A stretch of DNA of 64,000 bases from JANXAZ01 sp964504655 (lineage in GTDB: Bacteria > Pseudomonadota > Alphaproteobacteria > Geminicoccales > Geminicoccaceae), in the NCBI GenBank assembly GCA_964504655.1, contig CAZDFD010000011.1, forward strand, positions 1-64,000. Reading direction: 5' to 3'. Under the pieces are notes generated by a model. It was given only the letters and a program-made list of their open reading frames with translations. It did not search any database and had not been told where the DNA came from. How positions within the stretch are numbered: the first letter of the stretch is position 1; the number at the start of each line of letters is the position of its first letter. The position numbers and the translations under genes were made by a program. Shown here one piece after another: positions 50,707 through 59,509 of this stretch.

Positions 50707-52353
50707 ATGCGCACGACCTCCGCGCTCCTGGGCGGCGCCGCCGCCCTGGCGCTCCTCGCGGGCTCCGCCACAGCCGGTCAGAACGTCGACTGGAACGCCG
50801 ACGGGACGGTGACCCTGAAGCTGGGTCCGGAGTACGACAACGCCCGGATCACGGTGCCGCAGGCGATGCTCGGCAGCGCCTTCGGCCCCGGCAAGCAGCC
50901 CTTCAAGGGTGTCACCGTCAGCGTCACGGTGAACGGCGCCGGCCCCAAGGGCGGCATCTCCGGACCGCTGCACAGCTTCCGCCCGGTCTGGGAGGAGATC
51001 TCGGGCGGCAAGGTCAACATCGTCGAGCTGCCGTTCGCCGAGCACTACACCAAGATGATGCTCGATCTGAGGAACGGCACCGGCCAATACGACGCCTTCA
51101 TGGTCGGTGCCTTCTGGTACGGCGACATCGTCCCGGCCGGCTACGGCTACCCGATCGACGAACTCCTCAAGTCGGGCAAGTACCCGCAGTGGTCGTACGA
51201 CGTGATGCCGCCCTCGCTCAAGACCCTGCACCAGTGGGAGGGCAAGTCCTACGGCGTGCTCAACGACGCGGATGGCCAGGTCCTCTACTACCGCAAGTCG
51301 GTGCTCGAGAATCCGGAGCACAAGGCGGCGTTCAAGGCGCAGTTCGGCTACGATCTGCCGTCGCCGCCGGCGACGTGGCAGCAACTGCTCGACATCTCGA
51401 AGTACTTCAACGGCAAGAACTGGGACAAGAACGACGGCGATCCGGACAGCGGCACCGTGCTGCATCTCAAGGTCGGCGAGCAGGGCCACTATCATTTCCA
51501 GTCGCTGTCGGCCTCGTTCGTGATCAATCCGGGTGACAAGGTGACCCGGACGCAGAACGTCTACTGGTTCGATCCGGCCGACATGAAGCCGTTGATCGGC
51601 AGTCCCGGCCACGTCAAGGCCCTCGAGTTCCTGCAGGAGCTGCACAAGACCGGCCCGGCGGCGCAGGTCGGCTGGTCGCTCGGCGAGGCCTGGGACTATT
51701 TCCTGCGCGGCAAGTCCGTGTTCGTGTTCTCCTGGGGCGACGTCGGCGCGCTGTGCCAGGACAAGGCGCGCTCGAAGATCGCCGGCGACTGCGCCGCCGC
51801 GATGCTGCCTTCCTCCAACGAGTACTGGGACTTCGACAAGAAGAGCTGGGTCAAGCTCGACAAGCCGCGCCAGGTCGGCAACACCACCGGCGGTTCCTGG
51901 CACGGTGTGATCTCGAACTACTCGGCCAATCCCGAGGCGACCTTCTCCTTCCTGTCGCTGATGGCGATCCCGCCGGTCTCGAAGATGATGGCGATGTACG
52001 GCTGGGACGGGGTCGACCCCGGCTTCTCCTACCAGTTCCTCGAGAAGGACGGCGGCACGGCCAAGCTCGAGGAGTACGTGAAGGCCGGCTGGTCGGCCTC
52101 GGACGCCGAGACCTACACCAGGGCGTACAAGGACCTGTTCTACGCCCCGACCACGCTGACCTACCTGCGCATCCCGGGCAGCTTCGAGTACTGGGACATC
52201 CTGGACAAGAACCTGTCGGCGGCGATGTCGGGGGCGAAGAGCGCCAAGCAGGCCCTCGAGGAGACCGCCGCGGCCTGGGAAGGCGTCACCAACCGGATCG
52301 GCCGCGACAAGCAGCTCAAGGACTACCGCGCGGCCATCGGCTACAAGGGCTGA
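50707..52353 (+). CDS. Large sugar ABC substrate-binding protein (CUT1 type)
   Basis: This 548-residue exported protein has a signal peptide (hydrophobic 6-20, cleaved near SATAG) and an extracellular solute-binding domain. Marks are IVELPFAEHYTKMMLDLRNGTGQYDAFMVGAFWYGDI, GKSYGVLNDADGQVLYYRKSVLENPEHKAAF and a Trp-rich C-terminal half. It is longer than the usual 420 residues and begins with an unusual 60-residue segment before the lobe. Use of AAG and AAC codons is higher than in neighbouring genes, which fits high expression. The ATG at 50707 follows GGGGAAACG. Confidence 0.87.
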   Translation: MRTTSALLGGAAALALLAGSATAGQNVDWNADGTVTLKLGPEYDNARITVPQAMLGSAFGPGKQPFKGVTVSVTVNGAGPKGGISGPLHSFRPVWEEISGGKVNIVELPFAEHYTKMMLDLRNGTGQYDAFMVGAFWYGDIVPAGYGYPIDELLKSGKYPQWSYDVMPPSLKTLHQWEGKSYGVLNDADGQVLYYRKSVLENPEHKAAFKAQFGYDLPSPPATWQQLLDISKYFNGKNWDKNDGDPDSGTVLHLKVGEQGHYHFQSLSASFVINPGDKVTRTQNVYWFDPADMKPLIGSPGHVKALEFLQELHKTGPAAQVGWSLGEAWDYFLRGKSVFVFSWGDVGALCQDKARSKIAGDCAAAMLPSSNEYWDFDKKSWVKLDKPRQVGNTTGGSWHGVISNYSANPEATFSFLSLMAIPPVSKMMAMYGWDGVDPGFSYQFLEKDGGTAKLEEYVKAGWSASDAETYTRAYKDLFYAPTTLTYLRIPGSFEYWDILDKNLSAAMSGAKSAKQALEETAAAWEGVTNRIGRDKQLKDYRAAIGYKG

Positions 52354-52425
52354 TCCGGCGCCGAGCGAACGCCGTCCGGCCGCCGGGCACGATGCCCCCG
52401 GCGGCCGGCCGGCCGAGAGGCGGGC

Positions 52426-53370
52426 ATGCGCTGGACCGGGCGGATCCGCTTCCTGTTTCTGGCACCCGCCGTGCTGTGGGTGCTGGCTTTCACCGTGTTC
52501 CCGCTCGGCTACTCGCTCTGGCTCGCCTTCTTCAAGGTCGAGCAGAAGGTCGAGATCAAGCGCGTCCAGCAGCCGGCGCTGGACGAGCGCGGCCAGCCCG
52601 TCCTCGAGGACGGCCAGCCCAAGATGCGCACCGTGGTGCTGCGCGAGAACGTCACCACCTCGACCTTCATCGGGCTCGACAACTTCGCCCGCCTCGTGGC
52701 CGATCCGCAGGTCCGCGACGCGGTCCGCGTCACGCTCGTCTTCCTGCTGCTGGCGGTCCCGAGCGAGCTCGTGCTCGGCTTCCTGCTGGCCCTGCTGTTC
52801 AACCGCCAGATCATGGGTCGCGGCGTGCTGCGCGCCGTCATGATCCTGCCGATCTTCGCCACACCGCTGGCCGTGGGCTACGTCTTCTTCACGATCTTCT
52901 ACGAGGTCGGCGGCCCGCTCGCCTGGGCTGGGATCCCGTGGCTCTCCAATCCGAGCTGGGCGCTGGTCTCGGTCGCCCTGGTCGACATCTGGCAGTGGAC
53001 CCCCTTCTGCTTCCTCGTGATCCTGGCGGCGTTGCAGGGCGTGCCGGACGATCTCTACGAGGCGGCGCGGATCGACGGGGCGAGCAACTGGGACATGCTG
53101 AGCCGGGTCCTGGTCCCGCTCCTGACCCCGACCTTCGTGATCGTGCTCCTGATCCGCCTGGCCGAGGCGTTGAAGCTGTTCGACATCCCCTTCGCCATGA
53201 CCGGTGGCGGCCCCGGGACCGCCACCCAGCCCTACTCGATGCTGGCCTTCCGGACCGGGCTGCGCTTCTTCGACCTCGGCTACGCCTCGGCCATGGCGTA
53301 TGGGCTCCTCGCCGTGGTGATGGTCGTCATCACCCTGTTCTTCCGGCGGATGCGCGAGAGCTATGGCTGA
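52426..53370 (+). CDS. Sugar ABC permease, MalF/UgpA-like
   Basis: This 314-residue permease has six transmembrane helices. The EAA loop is DDLYEAARIDGASNWDMLSRVLVPLLTPTFV. Between the first helix and the core there is an extra polar periplasmic loop of about 40 residues (around 40-80), rich in K, E, Q, D and V, which normal permeases of this size lack. It overlaps the next permease gene by 8 bases. Confidence 0.88.
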   Translation: MRWTGRIRFLFLAPAVLWVLAFTVFPLGYSLWLAFFKVEQKVEIKRVQQPALDERGQPVLEDGQPKMRTVVLRENVTTSTFIGLDNFARLVADPQVRDAVRVTLVFLLLAVPSELVLGFLLALLFNRQIMGRGVLRAVMILPIFATPLAVGYVFFTIFYEVGGPLAWAGIPWLSNPSWALVSVALVDIWQWTPFCFLVILAALQGVPDDLYEAARIDGASNWDMLSRVLVPLLTPTFVIVLLIRLAEALKLFDIPFAMTGGGPGTATQPYSMLAFRTGLRFFDLGYASAMAYGLLAVVMVVITLFFRRMRESYG

Positions 53371-54223
53371 GCCCGCGAGCCGGCGTGGCGCGAGCCTGGT
53401 CGACGGCCTGGCCTTCCTCGCGGCGGTGCTGGTGGCGCTGGTCTTCGTCTTCCCGATCTACTGGGCCTTCTCGCAGTCGCTCCGCAACCCGCTCGACACC
53501 TTCACGGTGGCGGGGTTCGGCATCCCCTGGCTCAACTTCACGCCCACGCTCGACAACTGGATCGACCAGGTGGGCACGCCGGAGACGCTGCGCTCGCTCG
53601 CCAACAGCACGATCGTGGCCGTGGGTGCCGCGGCCCTCGCGCTCGCCCTGGGCACGCCCGCGGCCTACGCGGTCGCCCGCTTCCGCTTCGCCCGCTGGAA
53701 GAACCGCGACATCACGATCTGGTTCCTCTCGCAGCGGGTGCTGCCGCCGGTGGCGACGGTGGTGCCGTTCTACCTCGTGATGCGGGCCCTCGGGCTGCTC
53801 GACACCCACGCCGCGCTGATCCTCGTCAACGCCACCTTCGTCCTGCCCTTCGTGGTCGTCATCCTGCGTCAGACCTTCCTCGACCTGCCGCTCGAGCTCG
53901 AGGAGGCGGCGCTCGTCGACGGCGCCTCGCACTGGGGCGCCTTCTGGCGGATCGCCCTGCCGCTCGCGGCCCCGACGCTGGCGGCCACCGGCCTCATCGT
54001 GTTCGCCTTCACCTGGAACGAGTTCCTGTTCGCGGTGGCGCTCTCGAGCCGCAACGCGCTCACCGTCCCGGTCCACATCGCCGGTGCGGTCGACACCCGC
54101 GGCGTGCAGTTCTGGTTCATGGGGGTGCGCGCCATGACCGCGATCGTGCCGCCGGTGCTGATCGCGCTCCTCGCCCAGCGCTACATCGTGCGCGGGCTGA
54201 CGCTGGGTGCGGTCAAGGGCTGA
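53363..54223 (+). CDS. Sugar ABC permease, MalG/UgpE-like
   Basis: This 286-residue permease has six helices and the EAA loop LELEEAALVDGASHWGAFWRIALPLAAPTLAAT. It completes the membrane part of the CUT1 importer. No ATPase gene follows: the next gene is on the opposite strand and belongs to a peptide transporter. The last 43 bases overlap the convergent peptide ATPase gene (54181-54223). Confidence 0.88.
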   Translation: MAEPASRRGASLVDGLAFLAAVLVALVFVFPIYWAFSQSLRNPLDTFTVAGFGIPWLNFTPTLDNWIDQVGTPETLRSLANSTIVAVGAAALALALGTPAAYAVARFRFARWKNRDITIWFLSQRVLPPVATVVPFYLVMRALGLLDTHAALILVNATFVLPFVVVILRQTFLDLPLELEEAALVDGASHWGAFWRIALPLAAPTLAATGLIVFAFTWNEFLFAVALSSRNALTVPVHIAGAVDTRGVQFWFMGVRAMTAIVPPVLIALLAQRYIVRGLTLGAVKG

Positions 54224-55008
54224 TCCGCCGCCTCGGGCGGCGGCAGGCGGAGCTCGGCCGCGACGAGTGCCCGGGTTGCGGGCGCCCGCGGCGCCCCGAG
54301 CACGGCCGCGGTCGGCCCTTCCTCGACGATCCGGCCGTCGGCCATCACCAGCACCCGATCGGCCGCGACGCGCGCCACGGCGAGGTCGTGGGTGATCATG
54401 AGCCAGGCCAGACCCTCCTCGCGCCGGAGGCGGTCGAGCAGGTTCAGGATCTGGGCGCGCACCGAGACGTCGAGCTGGGCCACCGGCTCGTCCAGGATCA
54501 GCAGGCGTGGCCGGCTGGCGAGCGCGCGGGCGATCGCGACCCGCTGGCGCTGGCCGCCCGACAGCTCGTGCGGGTGGCGGGCGGCGAGCGCGGGGTCGAG
54601 GCCGACCCGGGCGAGCAGCCCGGCGACGGCCCGCGGCCGCTCCCGCCGCGGCACGATGCCGTGCAGGCGGAGCGGATCGGCGAGCTGACGGCCGATCCGC
54701 GCCCGCGGGTCGAGGGCCGCGAGCGGATCCTGGAACACCAGCTGGAAGGTCGCGCGCAGGCGCCGCAGCGGCTCCGGCCGGAGCGCCAGGAGGTCCTGGC
54801 CGGCCAGGTGCAGCCGGCCGCGGTCGGGCGCGATCAGCCGGGCGAGCAAGCGGGCGAGGGTGGTCTTGCCCGACCCCGAGGCACCGAGGAGGGCGACCCG
54901 CTCGCCGGCCCGGACCACGAGCGAGACGCGGTCCACGGCCGGCCCGGGCATCCCGGGCCAGCGCTTGACGAGGTCCTGCGCCTCGAGGAGGGCGGTCGAC
55001 CCGCTCAC
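54181..55008 (-). CDS. Peptide ABC ATPase, DppF/OppF-like
   Basis: This 275-residue ATPase has Walker A GASGSGKTT, Q-loop QLVFQDPLAALDPR, signature LSGGQRQRVAIARAL, Walker B LLILDEPVAQLD and H-loop MITHDL. It is the last gene of a dpp/opp-type operon. Its terminal 14 codons overlap the convergent sugar permease gene; the tail ADQPLTAPSVSPRTM is not conserved in the family. The start overlaps the DppD-like stop. Confidence 0.87.
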   Translation of the reverse strand: MSGSTALLEAQDLVKRWPGMPGPAVDRVSLVVRAGERVALLGASGSGKTTLARLLARLIAPDRGRLHLAGQDLLALRPEPLRRLRATFQLVFQDPLAALDPRARIGRQLADPLRLHGIVPRRERPRAVAGLLARVGLDPALAARHPHELSGGQRQRVAIARALASRPRLLILDEPVAQLDVSVRAQILNLLDRLRREEGLAWLMITHDLAVARVAADRVLVMADGRIVEEGPTAAVLGAPRAPATRALVAAELRLPPPEAADQPLTAPSVSPRTM

Positions 55009-55949
55009 GCCGGCACCAGGTGGCAGGCGACGCCGCTCCGGCCGTCGCCGCTCCAGGTGGGTGGCCGGTCGCTGCAGCGCGGCAGGGCGTGCGTACAGCG
55101 GGGCGCGAACGGGCAGCCGGCGAGCGCCGCCGCCGGGTCCGGCGGCAGGCCCCGGATCTCCGTGAGCGGCCCGCCGCCGACGCGGCCGAGATCGCGCGCC
55201 GTCGCCACGAGCGCCTGCGTGTAGGGGTGGCGGGCGCGGCGCAGGAGCTCGCCCGCCGGACCGGCCTCGACGATCCTGCCGGCGTAGAGCACGGCGATCC
55301 GGTCGGCGCTCCGCGCGGCGAGCGCCAGGTCGTGGGTGACGAGCAGGAGGGCCATGCCCTGCTCGCGCACGAGGCCCAGGAGCAGCTCCAGGATCTGCGC
55401 CTGGACCACCGTGTCGAGCGCCGAGGTCGGCTCGTCGGCGAGCAGGAGGCGCGGCCCGGCGGCGACCGCCATGGCGATGGCGATCCGCTGGCGCTGGCCG
55501 CCCGAGAAGCGGTGCGGGTACTCGTCGACCCGCCGCTCCGGCCGGGCGATGCCGACCCGCTCCATGAGGCCGATCGCGGCCGTGCGGGCGGCGCGCCAGC
55601 CCTGGCCTCGATGCGTCACCAGGACCTCGGCGATCTGCTCGCCGACGGTGAGCATCGGGTGCAGGCTCGCGAACGGGTCCTGCAGCACGAGGCCGAGCTC
55701 GAGGCCGGGGACCGGCCGCCGCCCGAGCGAGGGGAAGCGCACCGCGCCCGCGAGCCCGGCCTCCTCCGGCAGGAGCCCCGCGACCGCGAGCAGGAGGGTG
55801 CTCTTGCCCGATCCGCTCTCACCCACGAGCACGAGGCGCTCGCCCGCGCCGAGCTCGAGGTCGACACCGCGCAGCGCCTCGATCGCTCCCTGCGGGCCCG
55901 GCAGGCGGACGCGGAGCCCGCGCAGCTCGACCAGGGCCACCGCGCTCAC
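55005..55949 (-). CDS. Peptide ABC ATPase, DppD/OppD-like
   Basis: This 314-residue ATPase has Walker A GESGSGKST, Q-loop VLQDPFASLHPM, signature FSGGQRQRIAIAMAV and Walker B LLLADEPTSALD. The C-terminal oligopeptide-transporter motif GCPFAPRCTHALPRC carries cysteines that can bind an Fe-S cluster in this family. The start GTG at 55949 overlaps the permease stop (GTGA). A longer frame to 56054 is antisense-like and rejected. Confidence 0.88.
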   Translation of the reverse strand: MSAVALVELRGLRVRLPGPQGAIEALRGVDLELGAGERLVLVGESGSGKSTLLLAVAGLLPEEAGLAGAVRFPSLGRRPVPGLELGLVLQDPFASLHPMLTVGEQIAEVLVTHRGQGWRAARTAAIGLMERVGIARPERRVDEYPHRFSGGQRQRIAIAMAVAAGPRLLLADEPTSALDTVVQAQILELLLGLVREQGMALLLVTHDLALAARSADRIAVLYAGRIVEAGPAGELLRRARHPYTQALVATARDLGRVGGGPLTEIRGLPPDPAAALAGCPFAPRCTHALPRCSDRPPTWSGDGRSGVACHLVPA

Positions 55950-56779
55950 GGCCGCGCGCGGCGCGGCGCCAGGGCCTCGTTCAGGCCCTCGCCCACGAGG
56001 TTGACGGCGAGCACGGTCACGAGCAGGGCGAGGCCGGGCACGATCGACAGCCAAGGCTCGCTCACCAGCACGGCACGGCCCTCGGCGATCATCGCCCCCC
56101 AGCTCGCCCGGTTCGGGTCGGCGAGGCCGAGGAAGGAGAGGGCCGCCTCGATCAGGATCGAGGCGGCGACGGTGAGCCCGGCATAGGCCAGCACCGGCGG
56201 CAGCGCGTTGGGCAGGAGGAGGCGCAGCGCGATCTCGTGGCGGGGCATGCCGACGACCACGGCCGCGGCGACGAAATCGCGGCCGCGGAGGCTCAGGATC
56301 TCGGCCCGCACGAGCCGAGCGGGGCCGGTCCAGGAGGAGGCGGCAATGGCCACGACCACGCTCGTGACCGTGGGCCCGAGCACGCTCACGAGGGCGAGCG
56401 CCAGGAGGAATCCCGGTACCGTCTGGAAGGCGTCGGTGACGCGCATCAACAGCTCGTCGGTCCAGCCGCCGGCGAGCCCGGCCAGGAGGCCCACGAGCGC
56501 GCCGGCACCGAGCGCCGCCGCCGTCGCGGCGAGCGCCACGGTGAGCGACACGCCGGCCCCCTGCAGGAGCCGCGCCAGCACGTCCCGGCCGAGCCGATCG
56601 GTGCCGAGCGGATGGGCGGGGTCGGCGAGCGGTGCGGCCAGCGGCGGACCGCCCACCGCGTCCGGGTCGAGCGGCCAGAGGAGCGGGGCGAGCGCGGCGG
56701 CGGCGGCGAGGAGGAGCAGAAGCAGCGCCGCCGCGAGCGGCGCCGGGTCACGGCCGAAGCGGGCCAAGGCCCGGCTCAC
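55946..56779 (-). CDS. Peptide ABC permease, DppC-like
   Basis: This 277-residue permease has an N-terminal helix (about 17-37), HPLGTDRLGRDVLARLLQGA (the DppC family motif) and five further helices. The loop VGMPRHEIALRLLLPNALPPVLA contacts the ATPase. GTG at 56779 overlaps the DppB-like stop. This is the second membrane subunit of the peptide importer. Confidence 0.88.
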   Translation of the reverse strand: MSRALARFGRDPAPLAAALLLLLLAAAAALAPLLWPLDPDAVGGPPLAAPLADPAHPLGTDRLGRDVLARLLQGAGVSLTVALAATAAALGAGALVGLLAGLAGGWTDELLMRVTDAFQTVPGFLLALALVSVLGPTVTSVVVAIAASSWTGPARLVRAEILSLRGRDFVAAAVVVGMPRHEIALRLLLPNALPPVLAYAGLTVAASILIEAALSFLGLADPNRASWGAMIAEGRAVLVSEPWLSIVPGLALLVTVLAVNLVGEGLNEALAPRRARP

Positions 56780-57804
56780 GGCCCCGGCGCGGCCAGCTCG
56801 ACGCGCGGGTCGAGCCGGGCGTAGAGGAGGTCGATCACCAGGTTGACCAGCATGACGAGCAGCGCCGAGGTGACCAGGATTCCGAGCAGGAGCGCCAGGT
56901 CGCGCTGCACCACCGCCTCGAGCGCCAGACGGCCGAGGCCCGGCACCGCGAAGACGCTCTCGATCACCACGCTGCCGCCAAGGAGCGTGGCGCTCTGCAG
57001 GCCGAGCACGGTGACGACCGGCAACAGCGCGCTCCGCGCCACGTGGCGCAGCACGAGGCGGCGGCGCCCGATCCCCTTGGCGCGGGCCGCCCGGACATGG
57101 TCGCTGCGCCAGGCCTCGACCATCCCGGCGCGCATCATGCGGAGATAGAGGGCGGCGTAGACGAGACCCAGGGTCGTGGCCGGCAGCACGAGGTGGCGGG
57201 CCATGTCGAGCAGCCGGTCGAGGCCGCGATGGCCGGCGCCGATCGTCTCGATCCCGGCCAGGGGCAGCCACCGCAGCCGCACCGCGAAGACGAGCGCCAG
57301 GACGAGGCCGAGCCAGAAGCTCGGCATCGCGTTGAGGACGAGCGCCAGGCTCGAGAGCACGCGGTCGGCGGGGCCGCCGGGCCTGGCCCCGGCCAGGACG
57401 CCCAGACCCGTGCCGAGCACGAAGGCGAGGAGGGTCGCGGCCGCCATGAGCAGGAGCGTGACCGGCAGCCGCTCGAGCACCATGGCGCTGACCGGCCGGT
57501 CGAAGGCGACCGACCAGCCGAGATCGCCCGTGAGGAGACCCAGGAGGTAGAGCAGGAAGCGGGTCGGTGGCGCGCGGTCGAGGCCCCAGCGGGCGCGCAG
57601 CTCCCGGACCAGCCCGGCGTCTCCGCCGAGCCCGGCCAGATAGGCGTCGACGGCATCGCCCGGGGCGATCTCGAGCAGCAGGAACGCACCCACGAGCACG
57701 ATCAGCAGAACGAACGGCGCCTGCAGGAGCCGCCGTCGCGCCAGGACCAGCGAGGGATGCGGGAGCGGCCGCGGTGGCTCCGGCTCGCTCAGCTCGCGAG
57801 CCAA
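56776..57804 (-). CDS. Peptide ABC permease, DppB-like
   Basis: This permease of about 342 residues has six helices: LLQAPFVLLIVLVGAFLLLEIAPGDAV at the start, LPVTLLLMAAATLLAFVLG, and the loop RSDHVRAARAKGIGRRRLVLRHVARSALLPVVTVLG. The start is unclear. No ATG or GTG lies before the first helix, so TTG at 57804 (with a GGGG about 7 bases upstream) or CTG at 57792 overlapping the binding-protein stop (CTGA) must be used. The latter would match the overlap style of the other genes in this operon. Confidence 0.83.
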   Translation of the reverse strand: MARELSEPEPPRPLPHPSLVLARRRLLQAPFVLLIVLVGAFLLLEIAPGDAVDAYLAGLGGDAGLVRELRARWGLDRAPPTRFLLYLLGLLTGDLGWSVAFDRPVSAMVLERLPVTLLLMAAATLLAFVLGTGLGVLAGARPGGPADRVLSSLALVLNAMPSFWLGLVLALVFAVRLRWLPLAGIETIGAGHRGLDRLLDMARHLVLPATTLGLVYAALYLRMMRAGMVEAWRSDHVRAARAKGIGRRRLVLRHVARSALLPVVTVLGLQSATLLGGSVVIESVFAVPGLGRLALEAVVQRDLALLLGILVTSALLVMLVNLVIDLLYARLDPRVELAAPGP

Positions 57805-59387
57805 GTGTCGCCCCAATGGGAGGTCGCCCAGCGTGGGTTGCTCGCGACCCCGCGCACGTCGGTCCGGGCGACCGTCAGGAACGTGAACTCGACCACCGGG
57901 ATCAGCGGCAGGTCCTCCGCCGCGAGCCGCTGGAAGCGGTGGTAGAGCGCGCTCCGGGCGGTCGGGTCGAGGGTGCGGGCCGCCGTCGCGATCAGCTCGT
58001 CCATGGCCGGGTTGGCATAGCCGTACTGGTTGGAGAACGGGATCCCGGCCGGCAGGCCGCCCTGGTAGAGGATCGTGGTCGAGATCGCCGGATCGTTGCG
58101 GTAGACGGGCGAACCGATGGCGAGATCGAACGCGTGGTCGGTATAGACCGCCTTCTGGTGCCCGGCCGGGTCCTTGATCGTGAGGCGGGCCTCGATGCCG
58201 ACCGCCTTGAGCGCCTGGCGCAGATAGTCGCCCATCTGGCGGGTCTGCTCGAACCAGGGTGCGGGGAGGAGGTCCAGGGCGAGGCGCACCCCGTCGGCGC
58301 CGCGAGGCAGCCCGGCCTCGTCCAGGAGCGCCTCGGCGCGGCGCGGATCGTAGGGGTGGGTCGGCACGTCGGCCGTGAAGAACTGGCTGTCGAAGCGTGG
58401 CACGAGGCCGGTCGCGGCCCTGGCCCAGCCGAGGAAGATGCGGTCGACCACGAAGGCCGGGTCGATCGCGTGCGCGATCGCCCGCCGCACGCGCGGGTCG
58501 GCCAGCTCCTTGCGGCGATGATTGATCTCGACCGTGAGGAAGTAGGTGATGCCCTCGTAGCCCTTGTCGATCACCGCGATGCCCGGGACCTTGGCGAGCC
58601 GCGCCATGTCGGCCAGCGGCACCGCGGAGAACGCGGCCAGCTGGATCTCGCCCGCCTCGAGCGCGGCGGCGACCGCACCCCGGTCCGGCAGCACGCGATA
58701 GACGATGCCGTCGAGCCAGGGGCGCGGCGCGTCCCAGTGGTCGGGGTTGCGCTCGAGCCGATAGTACTGGCCGGGCCGATGCTCGGCGAGGCGGAACGGG
58801 CCGGTGCCCACGAGCTTCTGGTTGTGCGGGTTGGTGAGCGGATCGGTGCCCTCGTAGAGATGGCGCGGAACGACCGCGGTGAGCGCCGGCAGCGCGTTGG
58901 CCACGAGCTGGAGCGGTGTCGGCGTCGCGAAGCGGAGGACCGCCGTCAGCGGATCCGGGGTCTCGACCGCCTCGAGGTCCTTGAGCACGACACGGCCGAG
59001 GTTCTGGTGCTTCTTCCAGAGCTCGAGCGCCGACCAGGCGACGTCGGCGCTGGAGAAGGGCTTGCCGTCCTGGAAGCGCACGCCCGGCCGCAGGCGGAGG
59101 GTGACGGCGCGGCCGTCGGCCGAGCCCTCCCAGGCGAGCGCCAGGCGAGGGGTGAGCCCCGGCGCGCCATAGGCCATCTCGGCCAGGGGCTCGACCACCT
59201 TGCTCGCCACGAAGAACACCCCGTTCGAGGCGACCAGCGCCGGATTGAGGTTGCGCGGCTCGGTGTCCGCCGCGACCGTGAGGAGGCCGCCACGCCTCGC
59301 CTCCTGGGCGAGGCCGGCGCGCGGGGCGAGTGCCGCCAGGCCCGAGGCCGTTGCGGAGCCGAGCAGCACGCGACGGGTGAGGGTCAT
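57789..59387 (-). CDS. Peptide ABC substrate-binding protein (SBP family 5)
   Basis: This 532-residue periplasmic protein has a Tat-like signal (MTLTRRVLLGSATASGLAALAP, cleaved near LAQ). The family-5 domain has LTPRLALAWEGSADGRAVTLRLRPGVRFQDGKPFSSADVAWSAL, TGPFRLAEHRPG and ADPRVRRAIAHAIDPAFV. It should bind peptides, nickel or opine-like solutes. GGGAGGGAG precedes the ATG at 59387. It is the first gene of the five-gene importer. Confidence 0.89.
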   Translation of the reverse strand: MTLTRRVLLGSATASGLAALAPRAGLAQEARRGGLLTVAADTEPRNLNPALVASNGVFFVASKVVEPLAEMAYGAPGLTPRLALAWEGSADGRAVTLRLRPGVRFQDGKPFSSADVAWSALELWKKHQNLGRVVLKDLEAVETPDPLTAVLRFATPTPLQLVANALPALTAVVPRHLYEGTDPLTNPHNQKLVGTGPFRLAEHRPGQYYRLERNPDHWDAPRPWLDGIVYRVLPDRGAVAAALEAGEIQLAAFSAVPLADMARLAKVPGIAVIDKGYEGITYFLTVEINHRRKELADPRVRRAIAHAIDPAFVVDRIFLGWARAATGLVPRFDSQFFTADVPTHPYDPRRAEALLDEAGLPRGADGVRLALDLLPAPWFEQTRQMGDYLRQALKAVGIEARLTIKDPAGHQKAVYTDHAFDLAIGSPVYRNDPAISTTILYQGGLPAGIPFSNQYGYANPAMDELIATAARTLDPTARSALYHRFQRLAAEDLPLIPVVEFTFLTVARTDVRGVASNPRWATSHWGDTWLAS

Positions 59388-59509
59388 GGTCGAGGCTCCC
59401 TCCCGCCAGGACGGCAGCGCCCGCCGCCGGCCTTGGCTGGCGCGCGGCAGCATGGCACAACCCGAGCCGGCTTGGACATCCAATCCCAACCGAGCGAGGG
59501 GGGCCAACC

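Noticed and set aside
48300..54223. A true lsr autoinducer-2 operon
   Set aside because: Kinase and aldolase resemble LsrK/LsrF in broad family only. The transporter is CUT1-type with a large binding protein, and lsrB, lsrG and lsrR are absent.
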